From Salinivirgaceae bacterium (GTDB taxonomy: Bacteria > Bacteroidota > Bacteroidia > Bacteroidales > SZUA-534), in contig JAKSOL010000003.1 in NCBI GenBank assembly GCA_024405635.1, positions 124,001 to 188,000 on the forward strand: a stretch of 64,000 bases of DNA, given 5' to 3'. The position numbers were made by a program, and so were the translations under genes. This document shows, in pieces, positions 1 to 8,425 of the stretch (positions are counted from its first letter, which is position 1; each line of letters opens with the position of its first letter). The notes under the pieces were generated by a model. That model worked only from the letters and a program-made list of their open reading frames with translations. It was not told the origin of the DNA and did not search any database.

Positions 1-4
1 AACA

Positions 5-382
5 ATGAAAAAGGTTATTGCAACATCAAACGCTCCTGCTGCTATTGGCCCATATAGCCAAGCAATTGAAACAAATGGTTTTGTTTTTGTGTCTGGTCAA
101 ATTCCAATTGTTCCTCAAACCGGAAATCTTGTTGATGGCGGTATTGAACAGCAAACTGAGCAAGTTTTGAAAAACATAGCAGCAATTTTAGAAGCTGCAG
201 GTCTTTCGTTGGCCAATGTTGTAAAAACAACAGTGCTACTCAAGAGCATTAACGATTTTGCAGCAATGAATGCGATATATGCAAAGTTTTTCACTAACGA
301 AGCACCAGCGCGCGCTGCGTATGAAGTGGTTAATTTGCCAAAAGGAGCTTTGATTGAGATTGAAGCTATTGCAGCTCGATAA
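5..382 (+). CDS. ridA: RidA family reactive imine/enamine deaminase
   Basis: A 125-residue protein of the usual Rid family length. RidA proteins hydrolyse reactive 2-aminoacrylate and related enamines released by PLP enzymes, protecting other PLP enzymes in the cytoplasm. Visible family features are the N-terminal [12 protein letters not shown] segment, the VSGQIP stretch, and a C-terminal region with [10 protein letters not shown] and [13 protein letters not shown], which includes the Arg that binds the substrate carboxylate. The ATG lies four bases from the window edge, so its promoter and upstream partners are not visible. It converges with the LacI-type gene, with 13 bases between the stops. 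The family call is firm; the in vivo substrate is inferred. Confidence 0.93.
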   Translation: MKKVIATSNAPAAIGPYSQAIETNGFVFVSGQIPIVPQTGNLVDGGIEQQTEQVLKNIAAILEAAGLSLANVVKTTVLLKSINDFAAMNAIYAKFFTNEAPARAAYEVVNLPKGALIEIEAIAAR

Positions 383-395
383 GTATTTTTGTAAG

Positions 396-1421
396 TTAAT
401 TTTGTTTGCTTTTATCTGACGAGGCCCTAACTATAAGTGTTGCGGGTACAATAATCTCTTTACCTTCGGCTACAGGCTTACCTTCTATTTGGTCAAACAA
501 TAGTTTAGCTGCCAAAATTCCAATTTTCAAAGGATTTTGGTCCAATGTACTTAATGCAGGTTCCATATAACTAGAGCGACGGCTGTTTGAAAAACCAACA
601 ACAGCAACATCATCAGGAATACTTAATCCTTTTTCTTTAATTGCATATAGTGCGCCAATTGCAACGTCGTCGTTAATGCCAAATATAGCATCAGGTGGAT
701 TCTTTAGGTTTAGCAATTCGCTTGTGGCTTGTTTTGCATTGTCAACGGTAAGATTGCAGCGTACAATTAAACTATTGTCAATTGGTAGCCCGTGGTTTGT
801 TAGTGCAGCTCGGTATCCTCTAAATCTGTTGCGACCTATCAACATGTGCTCTGGGCCTGTTATTAACGCTACTCGTTTTGCTCCGTTTTCAATAAGATGA
901 GAAACTGCCATGTATGCGGCATCGGCATCGTTAGCAACAACTTTTGGCACGTTTATTTCTTTTGATGTGCGGTCAAATAGTACCAATGGTACGTTGTCGC
1001 CTTCAATTCGGTGAATATGTACAAACTCATCGGTTGCTTTTGATAGCGATACTATCATACCATCAACTCTATGATCAAGAAAACCATATACGTTTTGCAT
1101 TTCTTTTATCATGTCTTCGTTTGACGATGATACAAAAACTTGATAACCAAGTTCGTTTGCAACTTGTTCAATGCCTTGAACAACAGTAGCATAAAAGAAA
1201 CTTACAATTTGAGGTACAACTACTCCAATTGAATATGTTTTGCGCGTTTTTAGGGCAACCGCCATTGTGTTTGGCCTATATTGGAGTTTAGCTGCGGTGT
1301 CGCGAACAAGTTGTTTTGTCTCGTCAGATATTTCTGGCTTGTCTTGTAGCGCTCGCGATACTGTTGAAACCGAAACCCCAAGTTCTTTGGCAATGTCTTT
1401 TATTGTTGCTGCTTTTTTCAT
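396..1421 (-). CDS. LacI family transcriptional regulator
   Basis: A 341-residue LacI/GalR repressor. The N-terminal helix-turn-helix (about residues 6-30, ATIKDIAKELGVSVSTVSRAL) is followed by the hinge helix region with YRPNTMAVALKT, then a periplasmic-binding-protein-like sensor domain to the end (IGVVVPQI, DGMIVSLS, ALITGPEHM, DAIFGINDDVAIGAL). It would bind an operator as a dimer and respond to a small sugar or sugar phosphate. It lies just downstream of the glycogen operon on the same strand but is separated from it by a strong terminator, so it is its own transcription unit. Control of the neighbouring glucan genes is possible but unproven. Confidence 0.93.
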   Translation of the reverse strand: MKKAATIKDIAKELGVSVSTVSRALQDKPEISDETKQLVRDTAAKLQYRPNTMAVALKTRKTYSIGVVVPQIVSFFYATVVQGIEQVANELGYQVFVSSSNEDMIKEMQNVYGFLDHRVDGMIVSLSKATDEFVHIHRIEGDNVPLVLFDRTSKEINVPKVVANDADAAYMAVSHLIENGAKRVALITGPEHMLIGRNRFRGYRAALTNHGLPIDNSLIVRCNLTVDNAKQATSELLNLKNPPDAIFGINDDVAIGALYAIKEKGLSIPDDVAVVGFSNSRRSSYMEPALSTLDQNPLKIGILAAKLLFDQIEGKPVAEGKEIIVPATLIVRASSDKSKQN

Positions 1422-1460
1422 AACAAGTAGTTGTTTTACTATAGGTATCGGTTTACCTTA

Positions 1461-1468
1461 CAAATATA
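1461..1468 (-). promoter_or_regulatory. Candidate -7 element of the LacI-type gene
   Basis: On the minus strand this reads TATATTTG, matching the Bacteroidota -7 consensus TAnnTTTG. It lies about 40 bases upstream of the ATG at 1421. No clear -33 TTTG partner is visible, so this is a weak call. Confidence 0.3.
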
Positions 1469-1522
1469 TATTTTTTGAGTTCGTTTTCTTTATGGCGTTG
1501 GTTACATGTGAGAAAAACATAT

Positions 1523-1556
1523 AAAAAAAGCCGCATTCTATAGGAATGCGGCTTTT
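1523..1556 (-). terminator. Intrinsic terminator after the glycogen operon
   Basis: A 13-bp perfect stem (1526-1538 with 1544-1556) encloses a 5-base loop. It is GC-rich at the top and flanked by A and T runs on its two sides. It lies 21 bases beyond the stop of the synthase-phosphorylase gene and should end the minus-strand glycogen operon before the LacI-type promoter. Confidence 0.85.
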
Positions 1557-1576
1557 GTATGTTATTGCCTTTTGTA

Positions 1577-4500
1577 TTAAATCCAACGAAGCAATGGAAG
1601 GTCTTGACGATGAGGCAATTCTGGATGTTTTGCAAACACGCGAATACCGTAATCGTACGAACCTGGTAGGTCAAGTTGGAAATCAATTGCAAAGAATGCC
1701 ATTGAATTTACCGATTTAGAAAGTGTTAATTCACGGCAACCAATGAATTTATTTCCATCAGGTTGAACAAGAACCAATTCAACGCCTATGTCGTTAATAT
1801 TTAGGTCTTTAATGTCAAGGGCTACTTCGCCGTGGTAGTTTTGACCAGTTCTAAAATCGCTATTCAATGTGTTAGGGAAGTCAACTGATACAATTTCAAT
1901 TTTGTCCCAATTCTCCATAAGTTTTGCTTTCCAACTAGTAAGTTCACGAGCCAATTGATAGTTGTTATCAATGATTTTTTTGCTGCGAACGTATTGCTTG
2001 CTATAGTATTGAGCAATGTAGTCGTCAAGCATACGTTTTGTTGTAAAGTTAGGAGCGATGCTTGCAATTGAACGTTTGATGTATTGTACCCATTCTGTTG
2101 GAACACCATCTTCGCCACGTTGGTAGAACAATGGGATGATTTCGTTCTCAAGAATACTGTAAATAGTGGCAGCATCAAGTTCGTCTTGGAATTGAGTGTC
2201 TTGGTATGTTTGTTTTTCAGTTAAAGCCCAACCAGCTTTTTCTTTGTAACCTTCGCACCACCAACCGTCAAGCACACTAAAGTTTAGTACACCATTCATT
2301 TCGGCTTTTTGACCACTTGTACCACTGGCCTCAAGTGGGCGAGTTGGGTTGTTCAACCATACGTCAACACCGCGAACCAAACGTTTTGCTAGGTCAATAT
2401 CGTAGTTCTCAAGGAACAATATTTTGCCAATGAATTCAGGACGACGCGAAATCTCAATAATGTTTTTGATAAGGTCTTGACCTGGTTTGTCGTGTGGGTG
2501 AGCTTTACCAGCAAACAAGAATTGAACTGGACGCTCTGGGTTGTTTACGATTTTAGCCAAACGGTCAATATCGCTGAACAACAAGTGTGCACGTTTGTAT
2601 GTAGCAAAACGGCGAGCAAAACCAATTGTCAAGGTGTTCTCGTTAATTGAGTTAAGAGTCTTAACGATGTATTTTGGGCTCTCGTGACGACGAATGAAAC
2701 TATCCTCGTAACGTGATTTTACGTAATCGATAAGTTTTTTGCGGAGTTTGTTTCTCAAATCCCAAATAACGTTGTCTTTTACTTTGAATATTTTCTCCCA
2801 ATAGTCTGTGTTTGATTGGTCTTGCATCCAACCTTCGCCAAATTCTTGCTCATACAAACGACGCCATTCGTTTGCTGTCCATGTTGGCATGTGAACACCA
2901 TTGGTAACGTAGTTGATGTATAGTTCTTCTGTAAAGAAGCCTTTCCACATATATTTAAACATCTCCTTTGTTACTTCACCATGCAAGCGGCTTACACCGT
3001 TCATTTCTTGCGAAGTTTTTGTTGCCAAAACGCTCATTGAGAATTTGTCGGTTTGGCTTCCTTCGTGTTCGCGACCTAGGTTTAAGAATACCTCCCAATC
3101 AACTTTCAAGCGCTCTGGAATTGGGCGCAAGTAAGTTCTAATCATTTGTTGGTCAAAGGCATCGTGGCCAGCGGCAACAGGTGTGTGTGTGGTAAACAAT
3201 GATGATGAGCGAACTACTTCAAGAGCCTCGCCAAATGTCAAGTTCTCGTGTTGAACAAGGTCGCACAAGCGTTCAACGTTGATAAGAGCTGCGTGGCCCT
3301 CATTGCAGTGATATACGTTAGGTTTGATGCCTAATGCTTTTAATACTCGAATACCACCCAAGCCAAGGAACATTTCTTGTTTCAATCGGTTTTCCCAGTC
3401 ACCACCATAAAGTTGGTGTGTAATGGTACGATCCTCTGGTGAGTTTTCAGGGCATTCTGTATCAAGCAAATACAATGGAACGCGACCTACTTGAACTATC
3501 CAAACTTTAGCCATTACCATACGACCTGGCAGGTTCAATGTAATCATCAAATGGTGATTGAACTCGTCAAGAACTGGTTTGATTGGAAGGCTATCAAGGT
3601 TTTGTGGAATCAAACTAGCTTGTTGCTCGCCTGATACTGTTAATTCTTGTGTAAAGTATCCGTATTTGTATAGGAAACCAATTGCAACCATGGGCATGTT
3701 AGAGTCGCTGGCTTCTTTCAAGTAGTCACCTGCCAAAATACCCAAACCGCCCGAGAATATTTTAAGGTTGTCAGTCAAACCATACTCCATGCTGAAATAG
3801 CCAACTAGTGGCATATCGGTACGTGGAGCAACGCTCATGTATTTTGAAAAGTCGTTGTAAACTTTTTCATATTGTGCAAGGAAAACAGGGTCTTTGCTTA
3901 ATTCGTTCAAACGAGCTGTTGAAACTCGTTTAAGTAAGGTGATTGGGTTCTTTTCGCTCTTTTTCCAAAGTTCTGGATCAATGTATTTAAACATATCTAG
4001 AGCTTCGTAGCTCCAACACCACCATAGGTTGTTTGAAATTTCTTCAAGATTTTCCAATTTGCTTGGTAAGTCTGAATGGATAACCATTCTTTTCCAAACA
4101 GGTTCATTACTTGTCTGTCTATTCTCCATAATATAATTTGTGATAATCTGTGTGTCGTTAACTTTTTTTCTTGTTGAAATGCTCAAGGCTTTTTCGTACA
4201 CCTCAATGTAGTATGGGAATAAGTTCTCCCAACTTATTTCTAGCGATTGTTTACGAGCTGCTTCGCCAATTTCTTTACGTTTTTGTACTGGCATGCGGTA
4301 AACGTTTTCAATTACATCTACCAAATCGTTTACAACATCCCAATATCCGTCTTCGTTGCGATTGATAACAGCAATACCGTCTTCAATGCCATCGGTACGT
4401 TTTTGCATCCATTGTCCAAAACCAGCCAAGTTGTCGGTAACTGTTGGAACTCCAACTGCAATACTCTCAAGTGGAGTATAGCCCCAAGGTTCGTAATATG

Positions 4501-5782
4501 ATGGGAATGCAGTTAAATCAAATCCGCTTAGCAATTCGTAGTACGACATGTTGAAAATGCCATCGTTTCCTTTTAGGTAAACAGGAACCGATACAATATT
4601 AATGTCGCTACCATCGTTGTTTAGCAACTGTAATTGGTTGCATTTATCAAGGATAGGGTCGTATGCGTTACGGTCAAGTTCGTGAGTTAAAATACGATCG
4701 CTAATAGGTTTCATTCCTCCGTTTAGCGCGGTAATCAATTCTTGTCGAGGTCCGTAATTGTTGTTTGGTACAAGAATAAAACCAACAATCTTGTGGTCGT
4801 GTTTGGTTTGACGCAGTTTACCTAGAGCATCAATAAATACATCAATTCCCTTGTTTTTGAATTCGTAGCGACCAGAAATAGCTACAAATAAAGTATCGTC
4901 GTCGTATTGGTTGCCAGTTAGTGCAGATGCAACTTTGGCTAATAGTTGACGTGCTTTTTTAGGGGTGTCTTTTGCAATTTTTGGCAAGTGCTCAAGTGAA
5001 AAACCATTTGGGGTAATTACATCTGGAGCATTGTTCAAAATAACCGAACATTCGGTTGCTGTAACTTTACTCACTGTTGTGTATGCCGATGCATATTTTG
5101 CCGACATTTTTTCAAGCGAGTGCTTTGCCATCACATTCAAGTCGCGAGCTTTGGTGTCGGGGTCAAAAGTGCCAAGGCTTTTATACAATGGAAGTCCGTT
5201 GCCTGCTATTGAGCGACCAAGAACGGTTGCGTGTGTTGTAAATACTGTGCCAATTTGTGGACAATTTTGTTCAAGGTAAAGAACGCCTGCTCCTGTTTGC
5301 CATTCGTGGAATTGGGCAATAACTGGAGTGCCTTTAAGAACGTACTTCTTAAAACTTTCAATTACCATGCCCACAGCATAACCAAACAATGCCGATTCAA
5401 CATAATCCCAGTCGCCGGTAATAGAATCGAGTTTATATGTTTCCCACCATTTAGCAAAGATTTTATCTTTTTGTGGAATTAAAACTGTATAGTCAACCAA
5501 GAATGCTGTTGGCTTGTGTGCAACGTTCCATTTGCCAATTCTAACTCTAATACCTTCTGCTGCAATTGCTTCTCGCCATTCAGAATATAGAGTTTTATCC
5601 TCGGTGAACTCCATGTTTTGTGTGTCGCGAATAAAATCAGGACCAACAAATATTACGTTGTCACCATATTTGGCATGTTGGTATGGCATTTTTGATGTAA
5701 TAACAGTATGGATGCCTCCAACTTTGTTGCAAACTTCCCAACTTGTTTCAAAAATAAAACATGATGAGGGGGTAGTACTCAT
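1577..5782 (-). CDS. Fusion protein: GT3-type glycogen synthase plus GT35-type alpha-glucan phosphorylase
   Basis: A 1401-residue protein joining two opposing activities. Residues 1 to about 545 form a GT3 (eukaryote-like) glycogen synthase: the glycine-rich start ETSWEVCNKVGGIHTV, ATVLGR, and the C-terminal YYEPWGYTPLESIAVGVPTV. Residues about 570-1400 form an alpha-glucan phosphorylase of the short bacterial/archaeal type: FSMEYGL, FSGGLGILAGDYLK, HCNEGHAAL, TTHTPVAAGHD and the cofactor region EASGTSGQKAEMNG, whose Lys would hold PLP. An internal Met at residue 552 (near 4129) falls at the domain junction. It is the last gene of the operon, 26 bases after the GH57 gene. The synthase half should extend alpha-1,4-glucan from a nucleotide sugar; the phosphorylase half should release glucose-1-phosphate. 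Similar fusions are known in Bacteroidota. Confidence 0.9.
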   Translation of the reverse strand: MSTTPSSCFIFETSWEVCNKVGGIHTVITSKMPYQHAKYGDNVIFVGPDFIRDTQNMEFTEDKTLYSEWREAIAAEGIRVRIGKWNVAHKPTAFLVDYTVLIPQKDKIFAKWWETYKLDSITGDWDYVESALFGYAVGMVIESFKKYVLKGTPVIAQFHEWQTGAGVLYLEQNCPQIGTVFTTHATVLGRSIAGNGLPLYKSLGTFDPDTKARDLNVMAKHSLEKMSAKYASAYTTVSKVTATECSVILNNAPDVITPNGFSLEHLPKIAKDTPKKARQLLAKVASALTGNQYDDDTLFVAISGRYEFKNKGIDVFIDALGKLRQTKHDHKIVGFILVPNNNYGPRQELITALNGGMKPISDRILTHELDRNAYDPILDKCNQLQLLNNDGSDINIVSVPVYLKGNDGIFNMSYYELLSGFDLTAFPSYYEPWGYTPLESIAVGVPTVTDNLAGFGQWMQKRTDGIEDGIAVINRNEDGYWDVVNDLVDVIENVYRMPVQKRKEIGEAARKQSLEISWENLFPYYIEVYEKALSISTRKKVNDTQIITNYIMENRQTSNEPVWKRMVIHSDLPSKLENLEEISNNLWWCWSYEALDMFKYIDPELWKKSEKNPITLLKRVSTARLNELSKDPVFLAQYEKVYNDFSKYMSVAPRTDMPLVGYFSMEYGLTDNLKIFSGGLGILAGDYLKEASDSNMPMVAIGFLYKYGYFTQELTVSGEQQASLIPQNLDSLPIKPVLDEFNHHLMITLNLPGRMVMAKVWIVQVGRVPLYLLDTECPENSPEDRTITHQLYGGDWENRLKQEMFLGLGGIRVLKALGIKPNVYHCNEGHAALINVERLCDLVQHENLTFGEALEVVRSSSLFTTHTPVAAGHDAFDQQMIRTYLRPIPERLKVDWEVFLNLGREHEGSQTDKFSMSVLATKTSQEMNGVSRLHGEVTKEMFKYMWKGFFTEELYINYVTNGVHMPTWTANEWRRLYEQEFGEGWMQDQSNTDYWEKIFKVKDNVIWDLRNKLRKKLIDYVKSRYEDSFIRRHESPKYIVKTLNSINENTLTIGFARRFATYKRAHLLFSDIDRLAKIVNNPERPVQFLFAGKAHPHDKPGQDLIKNIIEISRRPEFIGKILFLENYDIDLAKRLVRGVDVWLNNPTRPLEASGTSGQKAEMNGVLNFSVLDGWWCEGYKEKAGWALTEKQTYQDTQFQDELDAATIYSILENEIIPLFYQRGEDGVPTEWVQYIKRSIASIAPNFTTKRMLDDYIAQYYSKQYVRSKKIIDNNYQLARELTSWKAKLMENWDKIEIVSVDFPNTLNSDFRTGQNYHGEVALDIKDLNINDIGVELVLVQPDGNKFIGCRELTLSKSVNSMAFFAIDFQLDLPGSYDYGIRVFAKHPELPHRQDLPLLRWI

Positions 5783-5808
5783 TTGTAGTATAGGTTTTTG
5801 TTTTTTAG

Positions 5809-7116
5809 TTACAATTTGCTAGAACTGCTCAGAGCTAATTTTAGCTTGCTCTTAAGTTTCTTAATCTCGTCTTGTTGCGAAAGAACAGTTTTTTGTAGCT
5901 TTTCAATGTCTTGGCCTTCAATTTCGCCATACAATTCACGATTTACACGAATTGTAAAATCGCTTAGCACGTTCATGTAGTTGATAAATGCCTCGTATGG
6001 ATCTTTGTAAGGATTGAAGTATGCATGAACCTCACCATCGCTGAACCATTTGGTTGACATGTAGTAGAAGTGGTCGCTAGTTTGTAAATACTTCCAATCT
6101 TGAAGAATTTGAGGGTCTTTAATTTTTTCCATCTTTTCGGTCAAAGCATACAACTTGCTGAATGCCTCGTTTTGCATGCTATTACCTAACCAAGCGGTAA
6201 TGTCGCGTTCTTCATCGGCCCACGAAATAGGATAAGGAACATTAATGGCTGCAACTGGTTGAACTTTCTTAATAATTGATGATGGTGTCTCAAATTTGAA
6301 GTCAGTCATGTTGAGCACAGTTTCTGGCAAACGTTCAACAAAATTGAAAATTCCAGTTTCTGCGCTTTGGTGTTCACCAAATGTTTCGTAGTCCATAAAC
6401 AAGTTCACAACTTCCTCTTTGTTTGATATCTCATTGAGCCATGATGCGTATTTCTCAGGAGTAAGAGGATAGTTTTCCCAACCTTGGTTTGAGAATCGGA
6501 ACGAAATGTCGTCACTTAATACATAGTTGCGTAATAACAATTTTAGCTGAGGCTCAATTGCATTGTAGTATAAGAAATTTGGCGATTTCCAACCCAAAAT
6601 GTGTTTAGCACCCTCGGTAAGCATTCCTTTGAAACCCATTTTGTACACAGCAGCACCAATTTCGTCGGAGTATATAAGCTCGGTGTTTCGGAATACTTTT
6701 GGTTTGTAACCAAATAGCTCCTCAATTTTTGCTGTGTGGGCTTTTACTTGTTTGCTGAAAACCTCAAATGTGGTTTGCGATGCCAATGAGTGTGAATATG
6801 TTTCAGCAAGAAATTCAACTTGGCCAGTTTTTGCCAAACGTTGAAAACTCTCAATAACTTCTGGAGCATAAAGCTCAAATTGGTCAAGAGCAATACCTGT
6901 GATTGAAAATGTTACTTTGAAGTTCTTACCATGTTTTTCAATTAGGCGCAACAACAAGTCGTTAGCTGGCAAATAGCAGCGGTGAGCCACTTTTTGCATA
7001 ATTGATTCGTTGAGGTAATCGTCATAGTAATAATGGTTTTTACCCATATCAAAGAACGAGTAGTTACGGAACCGAAATGGTTGGTGAACTTGAAAGTATA
7101 AACACAAACTCTTCAT
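5809..7116 (-). CDS. GH57 family alpha-amylase or glucanotransferase
   Basis: A 435-residue GH57 glycoside hydrolase. The family's first motif is HQPFR at residues 11-15, the catalytic nucleophile region is FRNTE (Glu146), and the acid/base region is FMDYETFGEHQ (Asp242). GH57 enzymes cleave or rearrange alpha-glucans. No signal peptide is present, so it acts on intracellular glucan. The C-terminus (about 400-435) is a short Lys/Leu-rich helical segment that may form a coiled coil. It sits 12 bases after the GT4 gene, inside the glycogen operon. Amylase and 4-alpha-glucanotransferase or branching activity cannot be separated by eye. Confidence 0.88.
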   Translation of the reverse strand: MKSLCLYFQVHQPFRFRNYSFFDMGKNHYYYDDYLNESIMQKVAHRCYLPANDLLLRLIEKHGKNFKVTFSITGIALDQFELYAPEVIESFQRLAKTGQVEFLAETYSHSLASQTTFEVFSKQVKAHTAKIEELFGYKPKVFRNTELIYSDEIGAAVYKMGFKGMLTEGAKHILGWKSPNFLYYNAIEPQLKLLLRNYVLSDDISFRFSNQGWENYPLTPEKYASWLNEISNKEEVVNLFMDYETFGEHQSAETGIFNFVERLPETVLNMTDFKFETPSSIIKKVQPVAAINVPYPISWADEERDITAWLGNSMQNEAFSKLYALTEKMEKIKDPQILQDWKYLQTSDHFYYMSTKWFSDGEVHAYFNPYKDPYEAFINYMNVLSDFTIRVNRELYGEIEGQDIEKLQKTVLSQQDEIKKLKSKLKLALSSSSKL

Positions 7117-7128
7117 GGCTTATATGTT

Positions 7129-8424
7129 TTAAATATTTTTTTCTGAAATAACTGAATTATACACTTTGTATACCTCTTTGGCTGATGCGCTCCAACGCAA
7201 GTTGTTTGCCTCGTTACGACCATTTTCGCTGATTGTTTGAGCCAACGATGGGTAGTTGAGTATTGCGTATATAGCGTTTGCCATTTTGTCGATATCCCAA
7301 AAGTCAATCTTAATAGCGTGCTTCAATATTTCGCTTACGCCCGATTGTTTTGAAATGATTACTGGCACACCAGACTGCATTGCCTCAAGTGGCGATATTC
7401 CGAAAGGCTCTGAAATTGATGGCATAATGTATAGGTCGCTATAGTTGAACATTTTGAACACTGCATTTCCTTTCAAGAATCCTGTGAAGTGAAATTTGTC
7501 CATAATACCCAAACTTGCAGCACGCTCTACCATTTTGTTCATCATGTCGCCGCTACCTGCCATAACAAAGCGAACATTGTCCATACGTTTTAAAACTTTG
7601 TATGCAGCTTCAACAAAGTATTCGGGACCTTTTTGTAAGGTAATGCGGCCAAGGAAAGTTACAACTTTCTCGTCCATGCCTTTTTTCTGTTTAACTAATG
7701 CTGCTTCGTTTGGCTCAACAGCATTGTAAACGGTTACAACTTTATCAGGCGATTGTCCGTATTTGTTAATAACAATGTCGCGAGTCAGATTACTTACAGT
7801 AATTGCACGATCTGCATTGTCAAGTCCTTCTTTTTCGATGCGGTAAACGGTTGGGTTTACGCTTCCTCCACTACGGTCAAAATCGGTTGCGTGTACGTGA
7901 ACAACCAATGGTTTGCCCGAAACGCGTTTTGCTGCAATTCCTGCTGGATATGCTAGCCAATCGTGTGCGTGGATAATGTCAAAGTCGTACATTTTGGCAA
8001 TTTGCTCGGCAACAAGACTATAGTAGTAAATCTCTGTGTAAAGAGAACTGCCATATTTACCAGTAAATGGAATGCAACCTTGCTCGTTTACCTCAACTAT
8101 GCGCGATTTGTTAGTTGTACTTTTGCTTACAAGTTCAAAATATTCCTCTGGAGTAGAGTAGGGTACAAGGTTAGAATCAACTTGCAAGTATTCAAGGTTA
8201 CTGACGTATGAGTCGTCAGTAAAACGAGTGATTTTAACTGGAATGTTGCCTGCACCAACAAGTTTTATGGCATCTTGTGGTTCGTCGCCATAGGCTTTTG
8301 GCACAACAAATATCACTTCCAAGTTAGGTATTTCAGACATTCCTTTGGTCAAACCATAGCATGCTGTTCCTAAACCACCAGAAATATGAGGTGGGAATTC
8401 CCAACCAAACATTAATACTCTCAT
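7129..8424 (-). CDS. GT4 family glycosyltransferase, glucan-synthase-like
   Basis: A 431-residue GT-B glycosyltransferase. The N-terminus has the synthase-like FGWEFPPHISGGLGTACYGL, then HAHDWLAYPAGIAAK, the GT4 region VVTFLGRITLQKGPEYFVEA, and the C-terminal nucleotide-sugar motif EPFGISPLEAMQSGVPVI with the conserved Glu pair. It is cytoplasmic. One base separates it from the debranching enzyme gene upstream, so the two are translationally linked. In this operon it probably makes or extends alpha-glucan from a nucleotide sugar; the acceptor is unknown. Confidence 0.88.
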   Translation of the reverse strand: MRVLMFGWEFPPHISGGLGTACYGLTKGMSEIPNLEVIFVVPKAYGDEPQDAIKLVGAGNIPVKITRFTDDSYVSNLEYLQVDSNLVPYSTPEEYFELVSKSTTNKSRIVEVNEQGCIPFTGKYGSSLYTEIYYYSLVAEQIAKMYDFDIIHAHDWLAYPAGIAAKRVSGKPLVVHVHATDFDRSGGSVNPTVYRIEKEGLDNADRAITVSNLTRDIVINKYGQSPDKVVTVYNAVEPNEAALVKQKKGMDEKVVTFLGRITLQKGPEYFVEAAYKVLKRMDNVRFVMAGSGDMMNKMVERAASLGIMDKFHFTGFLKGNAVFKMFNYSDLYIMPSISEPFGISPLEAMQSGVPVIISKQSGVSEILKHAIKIDFWDIDKMANAIYAILNYPSLAQTISENGRNEANNLRWSASAKEVYKVYNSVISEKNI

Positions 8425-8425
8425 A

